Below are positions 9,441 to 17,004 of a stretch of DNA of 64,000 nucleotides, piece after piece. The translations under genes were made by a program, and so were the position numbers. The notes beneath the pieces were generated by a model. It was not told the DNA's origin. It worked only from the letters and a program-made list of their open reading frames with translations, and searched no databases. Source of the stretch: an uncultured Mycoplasmatota bacterium (GTDB lineage: Bacteria; Bacillota_I; Bacilli_A; RF39; UBA660); the NCBI GenBank assembly GCA_900543825.1, contig UQSR01000001.1, positions 124,001 to 188,000 of the forward strand, written 5' to 3'. Positions within the stretch are counted from its first letter, which is position 1. Each line of letters begins with the position of its first letter.

Positions 9441-10208
9441 ATGAAACAGATTATACCATTTAAAAAAGATTTACCATTTAAAACTAAAGTTAGTGATATT
9501 ACTTCTATATCTTTAGAAAGAAAAATTGAAATATTAGATGGTGGTATTGTTACTGGTACTTTTTATATTACTGGTGATTATAAGATGAATGAAGGTTCTA
9601 TTAATAGAGAAAAGTTTTCTTTTGATTTGCCATTTGATATTACTCTTGATCCTAGATATGATGTTAATAGTGTAAAGGCTGATATTGAGGATTTTTATTA
9701 TGATGTTATTAATGAGGATACTTTAAAGGTTAATATTGATTTATATATAGAGGCTGAATATTTACCGGATACTTCTTTGGATAATAATATTTTAACAGAG
9801 GAAGATAAATCTGATAATGAAATGAATGATGTTCAAAAAGAAGATGAGCCTGTGGAAGAAGATAGAAATATCATGATGGAGTCAAAAAGTGATATTAAAA
9901 ATGATGAAAATATAGAAATAGAAAAAGATAAAGAAGTGACTTCTGAAAAAATTAATAATGACGATGCCACTATGAATGATAGTGATATTGAACGTAATGA
10001 TGTAGATGATTTTGCTAATGATTTATTTTCTAATTTAGATAATACGGAAACTTATACTACTTATTATGTTTATATTGTTAAGGAAGAGGATACTATAGAT
10101 AAGATTATTTCTTTATATGGGGTTACTAAAGAGGATATAGAAAATTATAATGATATAACTAGTATTAAACCTGGTGATAAAGTAATTATTCCAAAAACTA
10201 GTGAATAA
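9441..10208 (+). CDS. SpoVID-like spore coat morphogenetic protein with LysM domain
   Basis: A 255-residue protein. The N-terminal ~115 residues form a beta-rich domain (ISLERKIEILDGGIVTGTFY) resembling SpoVID; the middle (about 120-200) is acidic and low-complexity; a LysM domain occupies about 205-252 (YIVKEEDTIDKIISLYGVTK). SpoVID directs encasement of the spore by coat proteins. The call rests on architecture and on the YsxE-like gene that follows, as in Bacillus. The ATG at 9441 is preferred over an upstream TTG because GGAAG lies 7 nt before it. Upstream, GGTATATTT resembles a sigma-E -35 box, but the -10 is weak. Confidence 0.65.
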   Translation: MKQIIPFKKDLPFKTKVSDITSISLERKIEILDGGIVTGTFYITGDYKMNEGSINREKFSFDLPFDITLDPRYDVNSVKADIEDFYYDVINEDTLKVNIDLYIEAEYLPDTSLDNNILTEEDKSDNEMNDVQKEDEPVEEDRNIMMESKSDIKNDENIEIEKDKEVTSEKINNDDATMNDSDIERNDVDDFANDLFSNLDNTETYTTYYVYIVKEEDTIDKIISLYGVTKEDIENYNDITSIKPGDKVIIPKTSE

Positions 10209-11076
10209 TTATGTTAGAAAAATTGCTAGTGAATATAATATTCCTATAAATAAAATTACTATTAAAAATAATACTAGAATTATTGATGATAAAATTGTTC
10301 TTAAGAAAAAGAAGAATAATGATTTGAATAATGTTTATAAATATTTAAAATCTAGATCGTTTGATTATTTTCCTGAACCAATTACAATAGATAATTTATA
10401 TGAGGTTTATCCATTTTTAGAAGATACTTATGAACCTAGTGAACAAAAGGCCACTGATATTATGCATCTATTAGGATTACTTCATAGTAAGACAACTTTT
10501 TATAGAGAAATTGATATTGATAAAAATAAGGAGATATATGAAAATATATCTGATGAGTTAGAATATTTAAATAATTTTTATAACGATCTTATTACGATGA
10601 TTGAAAAAGAAGTTTATATGTCACCATCTGGATATTTGATTGCTAGAAATATTAATATTATTTTTGGTAGTATTTATTATGCTAAGCATAATCTTGAAGA
10701 GTGGTATAAAAAAATAGATAATAATAAAAATGAGAGAGTTGTTAATATTCATAATAATATTAGTCTTGATCATTATATAAAAAATGAGAAGCCATATTTA
10801 ATTAGTTGGAATAAGAGTAGAATTGATAGTCCAATATATGATTTGCTTTCTTTTTATAAGAATCATTATTTGGATTTTGATTTTGATGATTTATTTCATT
10901 TTTATGAAAGTGGTTATCCTTTAAAAGAAGATGAAAGATTACTTTTGTTTACATATATGGCTATACCGTATAAAATAGAAATTATAAGTGATGAATATGA
11001 AATGTGTATAAAAATTAATAAAATGATAGAATATTTATATAAAACTAGTAATTTGATTATGAACTATCATAGTTGA
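10201..11076 (+). CDS. YsxE/CotS-family spore coat-associated kinase-like protein
   Basis: A 291-residue protein with the degenerate protein-kinase/aminoglycoside-phosphotransferase fold of the CotS/YsxE group. Features are a long helical middle part, IHNNISLDHYI in place of the canonical HGDLHxxN catalytic loop, and WNKSRIDSPIYDLLSFYK in place of IDFDxxxxxxPxxDLA. The catalytic Asp after His appears lost, so it may not be an active kinase. It starts at GTG within the end of the SpoVID-like gene (8-nt overlap) and lacks a strong SD. The neighbour pair mirrors spoVID-ysxE in Bacillus. Confidence 0.65.
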   Translation: MNNYVRKIASEYNIPINKITIKNNTRIIDDKIVLKKKKNNDLNNVYKYLKSRSFDYFPEPITIDNLYEVYPFLEDTYEPSEQKATDIMHLLGLLHSKTTFYREIDIDKNKEIYENISDELEYLNNFYNDLITMIEKEVYMSPSGYLIARNINIIFGSIYYAKHNLEEWYKKIDNNKNERVVNIHNNISLDHYIKNEKPYLISWNKSRIDSPIYDLLSFYKNHYLDFDFDDLFHFYESGYPLKEDERLLLFTYMAIPYKIEIISDEYEMCIKINKMIEYLYKTSNLIMNYHS

Positions 11077-11088
11077 TAGTTCTTTTAT
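11061..11088 (+). terminator. Intrinsic terminator containing the stop codon of the YsxE-like gene
   Basis: A perfect 9-bp stem GAACTATCA / TGATAGTTC with a 4-nt loop and TTTTAT tail. The 3' arm begins with the TGA stop codon. Confidence 0.9.
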
Positions 11089-11121
11089 ATGTTGTATTTT
11101 GTCTTTTATGGGCTAATGGGG

Positions 11122-11150
11122 TTGACATTATTGAAAAAATTTATTATAAT
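11122..11150 (+). promoter_or_regulatory. Consensus sigma-A promoter
   Basis: TTGACA, 17 nt, TATAAT: an exact match to consensus, 32 nt before the start of the small gene at 11182. Confidence 0.92.
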
Positions 11151-11181
11151 AGTTTAGCTTTAAAAAGGAGGCGTTTTTTGT

Positions 11182-11355
11182 ATGGAAAATAATAATATGA
11201 AGTATATAAATGGCCATTTTTCTATGGAAGAAATAGCTAAAATGGTAGCTTTGACAATTGATGGAGTTTATCCTAAGTCAAAAAATGATTCTAATAATAG
11301 TGAAGAGAATAAACCTATTGTTAAGAAATTGGTACAAAATCATAGTAGAAGATAG
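11182..11355 (+). CDS. Small hypothetical protein (57 aa)
   Basis: A 57-residue protein starting MENNNMKYIN, with a short helix MEEIAKMVALTIDG followed by a hydrophilic tail rich in Lys, Asn and Ser. I do not recognise the family. It is a real gene by context: an exact consensus promoter, AAGGAGG 10 nt before the ATG, and its own terminator. The strong signals suggest high expression in growing cells. Confidence 0.75.
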   Translation: MENNNMKYINGHFSMEEIAKMVALTIDGVYPKSKNDSNNSEENKPIVKKLVQNHSRR

Positions 11356-11372
11356 AATTTTCTATCTTTTTA
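11349..11372 (+). terminator. Terminator overlapping the stop of the 57-aa gene
   Basis: Stem AAGATAG / CTATCTT with a T tail; TAG at 11353 is in the 5' arm. Confidence 0.8.
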
Positions 11373-11379
11373 TTTTGTC

Positions 11380-11408
11380 TTTACTTTGATATTTTTAATT
11401 GGTATAAT
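11380..11408 (+). promoter_or_regulatory. Sigma-A promoter of recD2
   Basis: TTTACT, 17 nt, TATAAT, 21 nt before the recD2 start codon; an AAGAGG site lies between. Confidence 0.8.
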
Positions 11409-11429
11409 TAATAAGAAAAGAGGTATATA

Positions 11430-13613
11430 ATGGATAAGAATTTTATTAAAGGTAAGTTATATAAACAAATATATCGTAATGAGATGAATGGTTATATGGT
11501 TGGTTTATTTAAGATTAATGATAGTAATATTGATTATGATAATAATATTATTAATATTACTGGTGTTTTACCTGCACTTGATGATAGAAAAGAATATATT
11601 TTATATGGTGATATTGTTAATCATATTAAATATGGTATTCAGTTTAGTGTTAATTCTTTTGATATTGTTATACCTACACGTGAAGATGAGTTGGTTGTTT
11701 TTTTGTCTAGTGATTTGTTTCCTATAGGAGAAGTTACCGCTAAAAAGATAGTTGATATGTTTCATGAGGATACTGTTAATAAGATTCTAGATAATAAGGA
11801 TTGTCTTCAGTTGATACCTAGACTTAATGAGAAGAAAATAGATAAGATTTATAATGTTCTTAAAGATTACCAGAATACTTCTAACATTGTTATTGAACTT
11901 ACTAAACTTGGTTTTGATATGAAAGAATCACTTAGTTTTTTGAATAAATACAATAATAAAATTCTTGATACTGTTAATAATAATATATATGAACTTATTG
12001 ATAATGATGATATGTCTTTTAAAAAGATAGATGATATTGCTCTTGGTATGGGAATTAATGAAGATGATGATAGGAGAGTTAAAGCACTTATTATTTATGT
12101 TATGAAGGAAACTTGTTTTAATAGAGGGGATACTTATTTGAAATTAGAGGATATATCTTTTGGTATTTCTAATTATGTAAGTATTACTTCTGAAAAACTG
12201 GATTATTTAATGGTTAAACTTACTCGTGATAAGAAAATTGTTATTATTGAAGATAGATATTATCTGAAGAATTTTTATGAGGCTGAGAAATATATTTGTG
12301 AGAGGATATGTTTTCTTAATGACATGAGTGTTATTGGTCATACAAATATTAATAAGTATCTTGATAATGAGAAGTTTAGTAATATTGTTTATGATGATGT
12401 TCAAAAAAAAGCTATTGAAAGTGGAGTTAATAATAATATTACTATTATTACTGGTGGCCCTGGTACTGGTAAAACAATGATTATTAAGGCTATTGTTAAA
12501 ATACTTATGGAAGCTGGAAAACTTAAAAATGAGGATATTGCTCTTCTGGCACCAACAGGAAGAGCTGCTAAAAGACTTATGGAAACTACTGGTAAAAGTG
12601 CTTATACTATTCATAAGTATTTGGGATGGGATAAGGATAGTAATACTTTTGCTACTGATGAATATTCTCCTAAGGATGAAAAGTATATAATTGTTGATGA
12701 GGTCAGTATGATTGATACACTTCTAATGGAGGCTTTACTAAAAGGTATTAAGAGAAATGCTAAACTTATATTGGTTGGAGATTATTATCAGCTTCCTAGT
12801 GTTAGTGAGGGACAAGTTCTTAAGGATTTGATTGATAGTGATTGTATTCCTGTTATTAAACTTAATAAAATTTATAGGCAAACAGAGGGTTCTTATATTC
12901 TTAACTTGGCTTATGATATTAAAGAGAAGAATATTGGTGAAGAATTATTTTTAAAAAAAGATGATTATTTGTTTGTTAATGGTGATAATGATAATACCAT
13001 AGGTATTGTTAAGGAAGTTGTTTCTAAAGCTATTAAAAAGGGATTTAGTGATAGAGAACTACAGATACTTGCTCCTATGTATAAATCTATTAATGGTATT
13101 GATAATTTGAATGTTATGCTTCAAGAACTTTTTAATCCTAAAAGTGATAAAAAAGTGGAGGTTAATTATCATGGTATTATTTATAGGGAATATGATAAAG
13201 TACTTCAACTTGTTAATGATCCGGATAATAATGTATATAATGGTGATATTGGCTATATAGAAAATATTATTGTTTCTCGTGATAAAAAGGTTATTAATCA
13301 AATTAATATTAATTATGATGGTAATATTGTTGAATATACTCCTGATAAATTTATTAATTTTAGGCATGGTTATGCTATTAGTATTCATAAAGCTCAAGGT
13401 AGTGAATTTGATATGGTTGTTATGCCTATAGTTCCTTCTTTTAAGAGAATGCTTTATAATAAACTTGTTTATACTGGTGTTACTAGAGCTAAAAAAAGTT
13501 TAGTTATAGTTGGAGATGCTAATTCTTTTATATATGGTATTAATAATGATTATGTTGATAATAGAAGAACTACTTTGAAAGATTTTATTATTAATTATTA
13601 TAATAATGTATAA
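11430..13613 (+). CDS. recD2: ATP-dependent DNA helicase RecD2
   Basis: A 727-residue superfamily 1B 5'-3' helicase involved in DNA repair and fork maintenance, not part of a RecBCD complex. It has the RecD2-type N-terminal region with helix-hairpin-helix segments, Walker A GGPGTGKT (about 342-349), Walker B VDEVSMID, motif III GDYYQLPSV, and C-terminal ISIHKAQGSEFD and YTGVTRAKK. The length is normal for RecD2. It stands alone under its own promoter. Confidence 0.95.
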   Translation: MDKNFIKGKLYKQIYRNEMNGYMVGLFKINDSNIDYDNNIINITGVLPALDDRKEYILYGDIVNHIKYGIQFSVNSFDIVIPTREDELVVFLSSDLFPIGEVTAKKIVDMFHEDTVNKILDNKDCLQLIPRLNEKKIDKIYNVLKDYQNTSNIVIELTKLGFDMKESLSFLNKYNNKILDTVNNNIYELIDNDDMSFKKIDDIALGMGINEDDDRRVKALIIYVMKETCFNRGDTYLKLEDISFGISNYVSITSEKLDYLMVKLTRDKKIVIIEDRYYLKNFYEAEKYICERICFLNDMSVIGHTNINKYLDNEKFSNIVYDDVQKKAIESGVNNNITIITGGPGTGKTMIIKAIVKILMEAGKLKNEDIALLAPTGRAAKRLMETTGKSAYTIHKYLGWDKDSNTFATDEYSPKDEKYIIVDEVSMIDTLLMEALLKGIKRNAKLILVGDYYQLPSVSEGQVLKDLIDSDCIPVIKLNKIYRQTEGSYILNLAYDIKEKNIGEELFLKKDDYLFVNGDNDNTIGIVKEVVSKAIKKGFSDRELQILAPMYKSINGIDNLNVMLQELFNPKSDKKVEVNYHGIIYREYDKVLQLVNDPDNNVYNGDIGYIENIIVSRDKKVINQININYDGNIVEYTPDKFINFRHGYAISIHKAQGSEFDMVVMPIVPSFKRMLYNKLVYTGVTRAKKSLVIVGDANSFIYGINNDYVDNRRTTLKDFIINYYNNV

Positions 13614-13688
13614 ATTGTTTTAATAGGTTAATAATATTATTGTATCTAATTTATTTAGATATAGTCATATTTTAAAGGAGTTGGTGTT

Positions 13689-13847
13689 ATGAAATCCAAA
13701 ATGGGAATGGCTTTAATGGGTTTAGGTATAGGCGTAGGTAGTGCCGCGCTATATCATAATGTAAAAAATGGTAATATGAAAAAGTGGGTTAGAAAAATGA
13801 ACTCCGCTAAAACTAAAGCCGTAAACGACCTAGAAAATATGATATAG
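13689..13847 (+). CDS. Small glycine-rich hydrophobic protein (52 aa)
   Basis: A 52-residue protein: MKSKMGMALM, then a Gly/Ala-rich hydrophobic stretch GLGIGVGSAALY (11-22), then a basic half. It could insert in the membrane like YtxH-type proteins, but I do not recognise it. AAAGGAG lies 8 nt before the ATG and a terminator follows. Codon use is unlike the neighbours: GCC, GCG, TCC, AAC, GAC and CTA are frequent. This could reflect high expression or a different origin. Confidence 0.7.
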   Translation: MKSKMGMALMGLGIGVGSAALYHNVKNGNMKKWVRKMNSAKTKAVNDLENMI

Positions 13848-13875
13848 GAAGAGAAATTATTCTCTTTCTTTTTAT
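13848..13875 (+). terminator. Intrinsic terminator after the 52-aa gene
   Basis: Stem GAAGAGAA / TTCTCTTT directly after the TAG stop, followed by a T-rich tail. Confidence 0.8.
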
Positions 13876-13882
13876 GTTAAAT

Positions 13883-13917
13883 AAAAGTATAGTACATATG
13901 TTTTGTACTATACTTTT
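13883..13917. terminator. Strong 13-bp hairpin, possible bidirectional terminator or insulator
   Basis: AAAAGTATAGTAC pairs perfectly with GTACTATACTTTT (13883-13895 with 13905-13917) around a 9-nt loop. The A/T ends give short T runs on both strands. It separates the 52-aa gene from the toxin locus. Confidence 0.6.
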
Positions 13918-13976
13918 GTATGAATACTTATAAATAAGGATCTTATAGGCTAATTTTGAAAATAATTTATTTGATA

Positions 13977-14005
13977 TTGACTATGAATATTAATTTATAT
14001 ATAAT
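13977..14005 (+). promoter_or_regulatory. Sigma-A promoter of the toxin mRNA
   Basis: TTGACT, 17 nt, TATAAT. Predicted start near 14012, so the mRNA begins just before the GGTGTTCTCTCC arm at 14029. Confidence 0.8.
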
Positions 14006-14072
14006 GGTTAAGTGGTAATACTTATATGGGTGTTCTCTCCTTTTTAATTTGATTAGGAAGGAGTGAGGCTAT

Positions 14073-14174
14073 ATGAAAGAAATTTCCGTAAAGGGGGTTT
14101 TGAGTAGTGAAATCAGTTTTAGCATATGTACTTTGCTATGCTTTAACTATTCTGGTTATTCTTGCTTTAAGTAA
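14073..14174 (+). CDS. Short leader ORF overlapping the toxin (33 aa)
   Basis: ATG with a good SD (AGGAAGGAGTGAGG) opens a 33-codon frame, MKEISVKGVL…, that overlaps the toxin frame. It is less hydrophobic than the toxin peptide. By analogy with mok over hok it could couple or regulate toxin translation; alternatively this is the true peptide. No homologue is recognised. Confidence 0.4.
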   Translation: MKEISVKGVLSSEISFSICTLLCFNYSGYSCFK

Positions 14175-14190
14175 GAATAATCATAGATAA
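14107..14190 (+). CDS. Putative type I toxin, 27-aa hydrophobic peptide
   Basis: GTG start 9 nt after AAGGGGG. The peptide is one membrane helix (SVLAYVLCYALTILVILAL) ending in the charged tail SKNNHR, the layout of TxpA/BsrG and holin-like toxins of Firmicutes, which insert into the cytoplasmic membrane. An in-frame stop at 14101 fixes the start. A convergent antisense RNA covers the 3' end of its message, as in txpA/RatA and bsrG/SR4. Identification is by architecture, not by close sequence recall. Confidence 0.65.
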   Translation: MKSVLAYVLCYALTILVILALSKNNHR

Positions 14191-14298
14191 AAAAGCGGAG
14201 CACTCTACTTAAGGAAGTGTTCCATAAACAAACCAAATGGAGAGAACACCTTTCGAATAAAGGCGCTACCTTTTTATTGTGGGTAAATTTCTCTTTCC
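14188..14298 (-). ncRNA. Putative antisense antitoxin RNA (about 110 nt)
   Basis: A minus-strand promoter (14305-14333) would start an RNA near 14298 that runs under the 3' part of the toxin gene, across the GGAGAGAACACC arm. It ends at the hairpin 14197-14223 (stem of 8 bp including a wobble) followed by six T on that strand. It would pair with about 85 nt of the toxin mRNA tail. The RNA is inferred from promoter and terminator only. Confidence 0.6.
14257..14277 (+). terminator. Terminator of the toxin mRNA
   Basis: AAAGG-CGCTA-CCTTT followed by TTA: a short stem with a T tail, right after the 3' arm of the inverted repeat. Confidence 0.55.
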
Positions 14299-14304
14299 AT
14301 ATAC

Positions 14305-14333
14305 ATTATATATTATATTTTAATAAAATGCAA
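14305..14333 (-). promoter_or_regulatory. Promoter of the antisense RNA
   Basis: On the minus strand TTGCAT, 17 nt, TATAAT, placed between the rpsT terminator and the toxin 3' end. Confidence 0.7.
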
Positions 14334-14360
14334 TAAAAAAAGAAGTAATTATTTTACTTC
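14334..14360 (-). terminator. rpsT terminator with the stop codon in the loop
   Basis: Minus-strand stem GAAGTAA / TTACTTC followed by TTTTTTT. The rpsT stop TAA lies in the loop. Confidence 0.85.
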
Positions 14361-14618
14361 CATAGTATTTACTTTTTTTGTTAATCTTGATTTTTCTCTA
14401 TTAACTTTATTTTTATGTACTAAACCTTTAACACCAGCATTGTCTAAAGATTTGATTGCTTTCTTTAAACTTTTTTCTGCTAATTCTTTATTTCCTGCTA
14501 ATACTGCTTTATCTGTTTCTTTAATGGCATTTTTAACAGTTGATTTTAGTTGTTGATGTGCTAAAGTTGTCTTTCTAATTTGAACTATTTTTTTCTTTGC
14601 ATTTTTAACATTTGCCAT
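14349..14618 (-). CDS. rpsT: 30S ribosomal protein S20
   Basis: An 89-residue basic, all-helical protein starting MANVKNAKKKIVQIRKT, the S20 signature; it binds 16S rRNA early in 30S assembly. The start at 14618 follows GGAAGGAGAT and fits the family N-terminus; an upstream in-frame ATG overlaps the SD. Monocistronic with promoter and terminator on the minus strand, divergent from gpr, as holA-rpsT-gpr order in Bacilli partly predicts. Confidence 0.95.
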   Translation of the reverse strand: MANVKNAKKKIVQIRKTTLAHQQLKSTVKNAIKETDKAVLAGNKELAEKSLKKAIKSLDNAGVKGLVHKNKVNREKSRLTKKVNTMEVK

Positions 14619-14650
14619 AAAAATTTCATCTCCTTCCAAAACTACTTATA

Positions 14651-14679
14651 ATTTTATCAAAAAAATATAAAAAAAGCAA
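14651..14679 (-). promoter_or_regulatory. Promoter of rpsT
   Basis: Minus strand TTGCTT, 17 nt, TAAAAT, about 32 nt before the rpsT start. Confidence 0.65.
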
Positions 14680-14722
14680 ATATTTTCCTTATTTTTTGTG
14701 AAAAATATTAGTGGTGATATAT

Positions 14723-15745
14723 ATGGGTCATGAAATTGATTTAAAAAGGTATGATATTAGAACTGATTTGGTTATTGATACAATTGATAATAATGATGAT
14801 AATATTGATACTTTAGTTGAAGTTCAAGGTGATATTAAGATTACAAAAGTAACAGTGGATGATAATGTTAGTAGGATTATTGGAAAGAAAAAGGGAAGAT
14901 ATATTACAATTGAATTTGATGATGTTACTGATACGGATAATAAGAATAAAGTAGAGGATATTTTTACTTTAGAACTTAATGATATTTTTGATATTAGTAA
15001 AGTTAATAGTGTACTTATAATTGGACTTGGTAATAGAGATAGTACTCCTGATAGTTTGGGGCCTAAAGTAATTGATGATATTGTTGTAACTAGACATTTA
15101 TTTTTACTTGGAGAAGATGTTAGTGATGGTGTTAAGTGTACTTCTAGTTTTAGTCCTGGAGTTATGGGAAATAATGGTATTGAGACCTTTGATATTATTT
15201 CTTTGTTATGTAAAGATGTTAAACCTGATTTAGTAATTATTGTTGATGCTCTTGCTGCTTCAAATATTGGGAGGGTTAATAAGTGTATTCAAATCACTGA
15301 TAGTGGTATTCATCCTGGTAGTGGTGTTGGTAACATGAGAAAAGAGATTAGTTTTGATACTTTAGGTGTTCCTACTATTGCTATTGGTATTCCTACGGTT
15401 GTTGAGTCTTCTATTATTGTATATGATACGATGAATTATTTATTCAAACATATTTCTTATATTAAAAATAATGCAAATATGAATAAACTTATTGTTAATA
15501 GATATAATTATAAAAATAAAATTGATTATAGTGATTTGTCTTATGATGAGAAAAGGAATTTTGCTGGTTTATTTGGTACTTTATCTGATAGTGATAAGAA
15601 GAGTCTTATTAATGAGGTTCTTAACGGGCTTGATTATAATTTTATTGTTACTCCTAAGGAAGTTGATTTTCAAATAGATAGGCTTAGTAGTGTTATTAGT
15701 AGTGGTATTAATGGATATATTCATGGTACTAAGGTGTCAAATTAG
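14723..15745 (+). CDS. gpr: Germination protease GPR
   Basis: A 340-residue spore protease of the GPR family (MEROPS A25), which degrades SASPs at germination. Hallmarks are GLGNRDSTPDSLGPKV, SFSPGVMGNNGIET, IVDALAAS, GIHPGSGVGNMR and GIPTVVES. GPR is made as a zymogen in the forespore and its N-terminus is trimmed. The ATG at 14723 follows GGTGAT; a GTG twelve bases upstream overlaps that site. Together with sspI it shows the organism can sporulate. Expression by sigma-F/G is expected but no clear match was seen. Confidence 0.95.
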   Translation: MGHEIDLKRYDIRTDLVIDTIDNNDDNIDTLVEVQGDIKITKVTVDDNVSRIIGKKKGRYITIEFDDVTDTDNKNKVEDIFTLELNDIFDISKVNSVLIIGLGNRDSTPDSLGPKVIDDIVVTRHLFLLGEDVSDGVKCTSSFSPGVMGNNGIETFDIISLLCKDVKPDLVIIVDALAASNIGRVNKCIQITDSGIHPGSGVGNMRKEISFDTLGVPTIAIGIPTVVESSIIVYDTMNYLFKHISYIKNNANMNKLIVNRYNYKNKIDYSDLSYDEKRNFAGLFGTLSDSDKKSLINEVLNGLDYNFIVTPKEVDFQIDRLSSVISSGINGYIHGTKVSN

Positions 15746-15765
15746 TGTAATATTCTTTACTTTTT

Positions 15766-15795
15766 TATTTTTTCTATTATATAATGATAATAGGA
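15766..15795 (+). promoter_or_regulatory. Sigma-A promoter for the CofE-like gene and gap
   Basis: TTTACT, 18 nt, TATAAT, 10 nt before the start codon region; GGAGAG serves as SD. Confidence 0.65.
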
Positions 15796-15805
15796 GAGTG
15801 ATGTA

Positions 15806-16990
15806 ATGAGATGTGTAGGAACTGTAAGTAGAGGTATTAGAACAGGTGTTATTAAAAATGGGGATAATTTAGAAGATATTGTTGTTAATTCTGTTCTTAG
15901 AGCTAGCTTGAGTGATGGATTTGATATTAAAGACAGGGATATTATTGGAATTACTGAAGCTGTAGTTGGTATAGCTTATGGTAATTATGTTACAGTAGAT
16001 GATATTGCTACTGATATTAGAAGTAAATATCCTGATGGGGAAATAGGTCTTATATTTCCTATTCTTAGTAGAAATAGGTTTTCAATGATTTTGAAGGGTA
16101 TTGCTAGGGGTAGTAAAAAAATATATATGTTATTATCTTATCCATCTGATGAAGTTGGTAATCATTTATTTAATGATGAATTGTTAGAAGAATATAATAT
16201 TAATCCTTATAGTGATTCTTTTGGTATTGATACTTATGATAAGTATTTTAGGGGTATTGTACATGAATTTACTGGGGTTAATTATATTGATGTATATAGT
16301 GAAATATGTAAGAATGAGGATTGTGATATTGAATTTATTTTTTCTAATAATCCTAAGGAAATTTTTAAATATACTAGAAATGTATTGGCTTGTGATATTC
16401 ATACTAGGGAAAAAACTAAGAAGGCTTTAAGAGATGCTGATATTTTATATGGTCTTGATAATATTATGAATAATAGTATTAATGGTAGTGGATTTAATCC
16501 TAAGTATGGTCTTTTGGGTTCTAATAAGAGTACTGATGAAAAACTTAAGTTATTTCCTAAGGATGGAGAAGAACTTGTATATAATATTCAAAAAAGGATT
16601 AAAGATGAAACTGGTAAAAATGTTGAGGTTATGATATATGGAGATGGAGCTTTTAAGGATCCTGTAGGTAAGATATGGGAACTTGCTGATCCGGTTGTTT
16701 CACCATTTTATACTAGTGGTTTAGAGGGAACTCCTAATGAGATTAAACTTAAATATATATCTGATAATGTGCTTAGTAATCTTAGAGGAGAAGAACTTAA
16801 TAATGCTATGAAGGATGAAATAAGAAAGAAAGAAGATAATTTAGTAGGACAGAATAAAAGTCTTGGTACTACTCCAAGAAGAATTACTGATTTGGTTGGT
16901 TCTCTTTGTGATTTGACTAGTGGTAGTGGTGATAAGGGAACACCAGTTGTATATATTCAAGGTTATTTTGATAACTATGCTAATGAATAA
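15806..16990 (+). CDS. CofE-like (F420-0:gamma-glutamyl ligase family) protein
   Basis: A 394-residue protein of the coenzyme F420-0:L-glutamate ligase superfamily. The N-terminal TRG-type start (VGTVSRGIRTGVIKNGD), DIIGITEAVVGIAYGN, DIHTREKTKKALRDAD, and a C-terminal PRRITDLVGSLCDLTSGSGD support the fold. The true substrate is unknown: no other F420 gene is nearby and the long form found in Firmicutes may ligate an amino acid to another cofactor. It is 14 nt from gap and probably co-transcribed. Confidence 0.75.
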   Translation: MRCVGTVSRGIRTGVIKNGDNLEDIVVNSVLRASLSDGFDIKDRDIIGITEAVVGIAYGNYVTVDDIATDIRSKYPDGEIGLIFPILSRNRFSMILKGIARGSKKIYMLLSYPSDEVGNHLFNDELLEEYNINPYSDSFGIDTYDKYFRGIVHEFTGVNYIDVYSEICKNEDCDIEFIFSNNPKEIFKYTRNVLACDIHTREKTKKALRDADILYGLDNIMNNSINGSGFNPKYGLLGSNKSTDEKLKLFPKDGEELVYNIQKRIKDETGKNVEVMIYGDGAFKDPVGKIWELADPVVSPFYTSGLEGTPNEIKLKYISDNVLSNLRGEELNNAMKDEIRKKEDNLVGQNKSLGTTPRRITDLVGSLCDLTSGSGDKGTPVVYIQGYFDNYANE

Positions 16991-17004
16991 GGAGATGATT
17001 ATAG

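Larger units (their letters stand above)
14029..14250. repeat. Long-distance inverted repeat bracketing the toxin mRNA
   Basis: GGTGTTCTCTCC (14029-14040) is the perfect complement of GGAGAGAACACC (14239-14250), with a few more pairs beyond one mismatch. The arms lie near the 5' and 3' ends of the predicted toxin mRNA. This would let the message fold end-to-end, as in hok- and AapA-type toxin mRNAs that are kept silent until processed. Confidence 0.75.

Noticed and set aside
12207..12614. Minus-strand frame of 135 codons inside recD2
   Set aside because: It lies opposite the Walker A/B coding region of a clear helicase gene and has low-complexity Asn/Ile/Ser content typical of antisense AT-rich DNA.
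14073..14174. The 33-aa leader ORF as the toxin itself
   Set aside because: It is less hydrophobic than the 27-aa GTG frame and lacks the charged tail after a membrane helix; kept only as a possible coupled leader.
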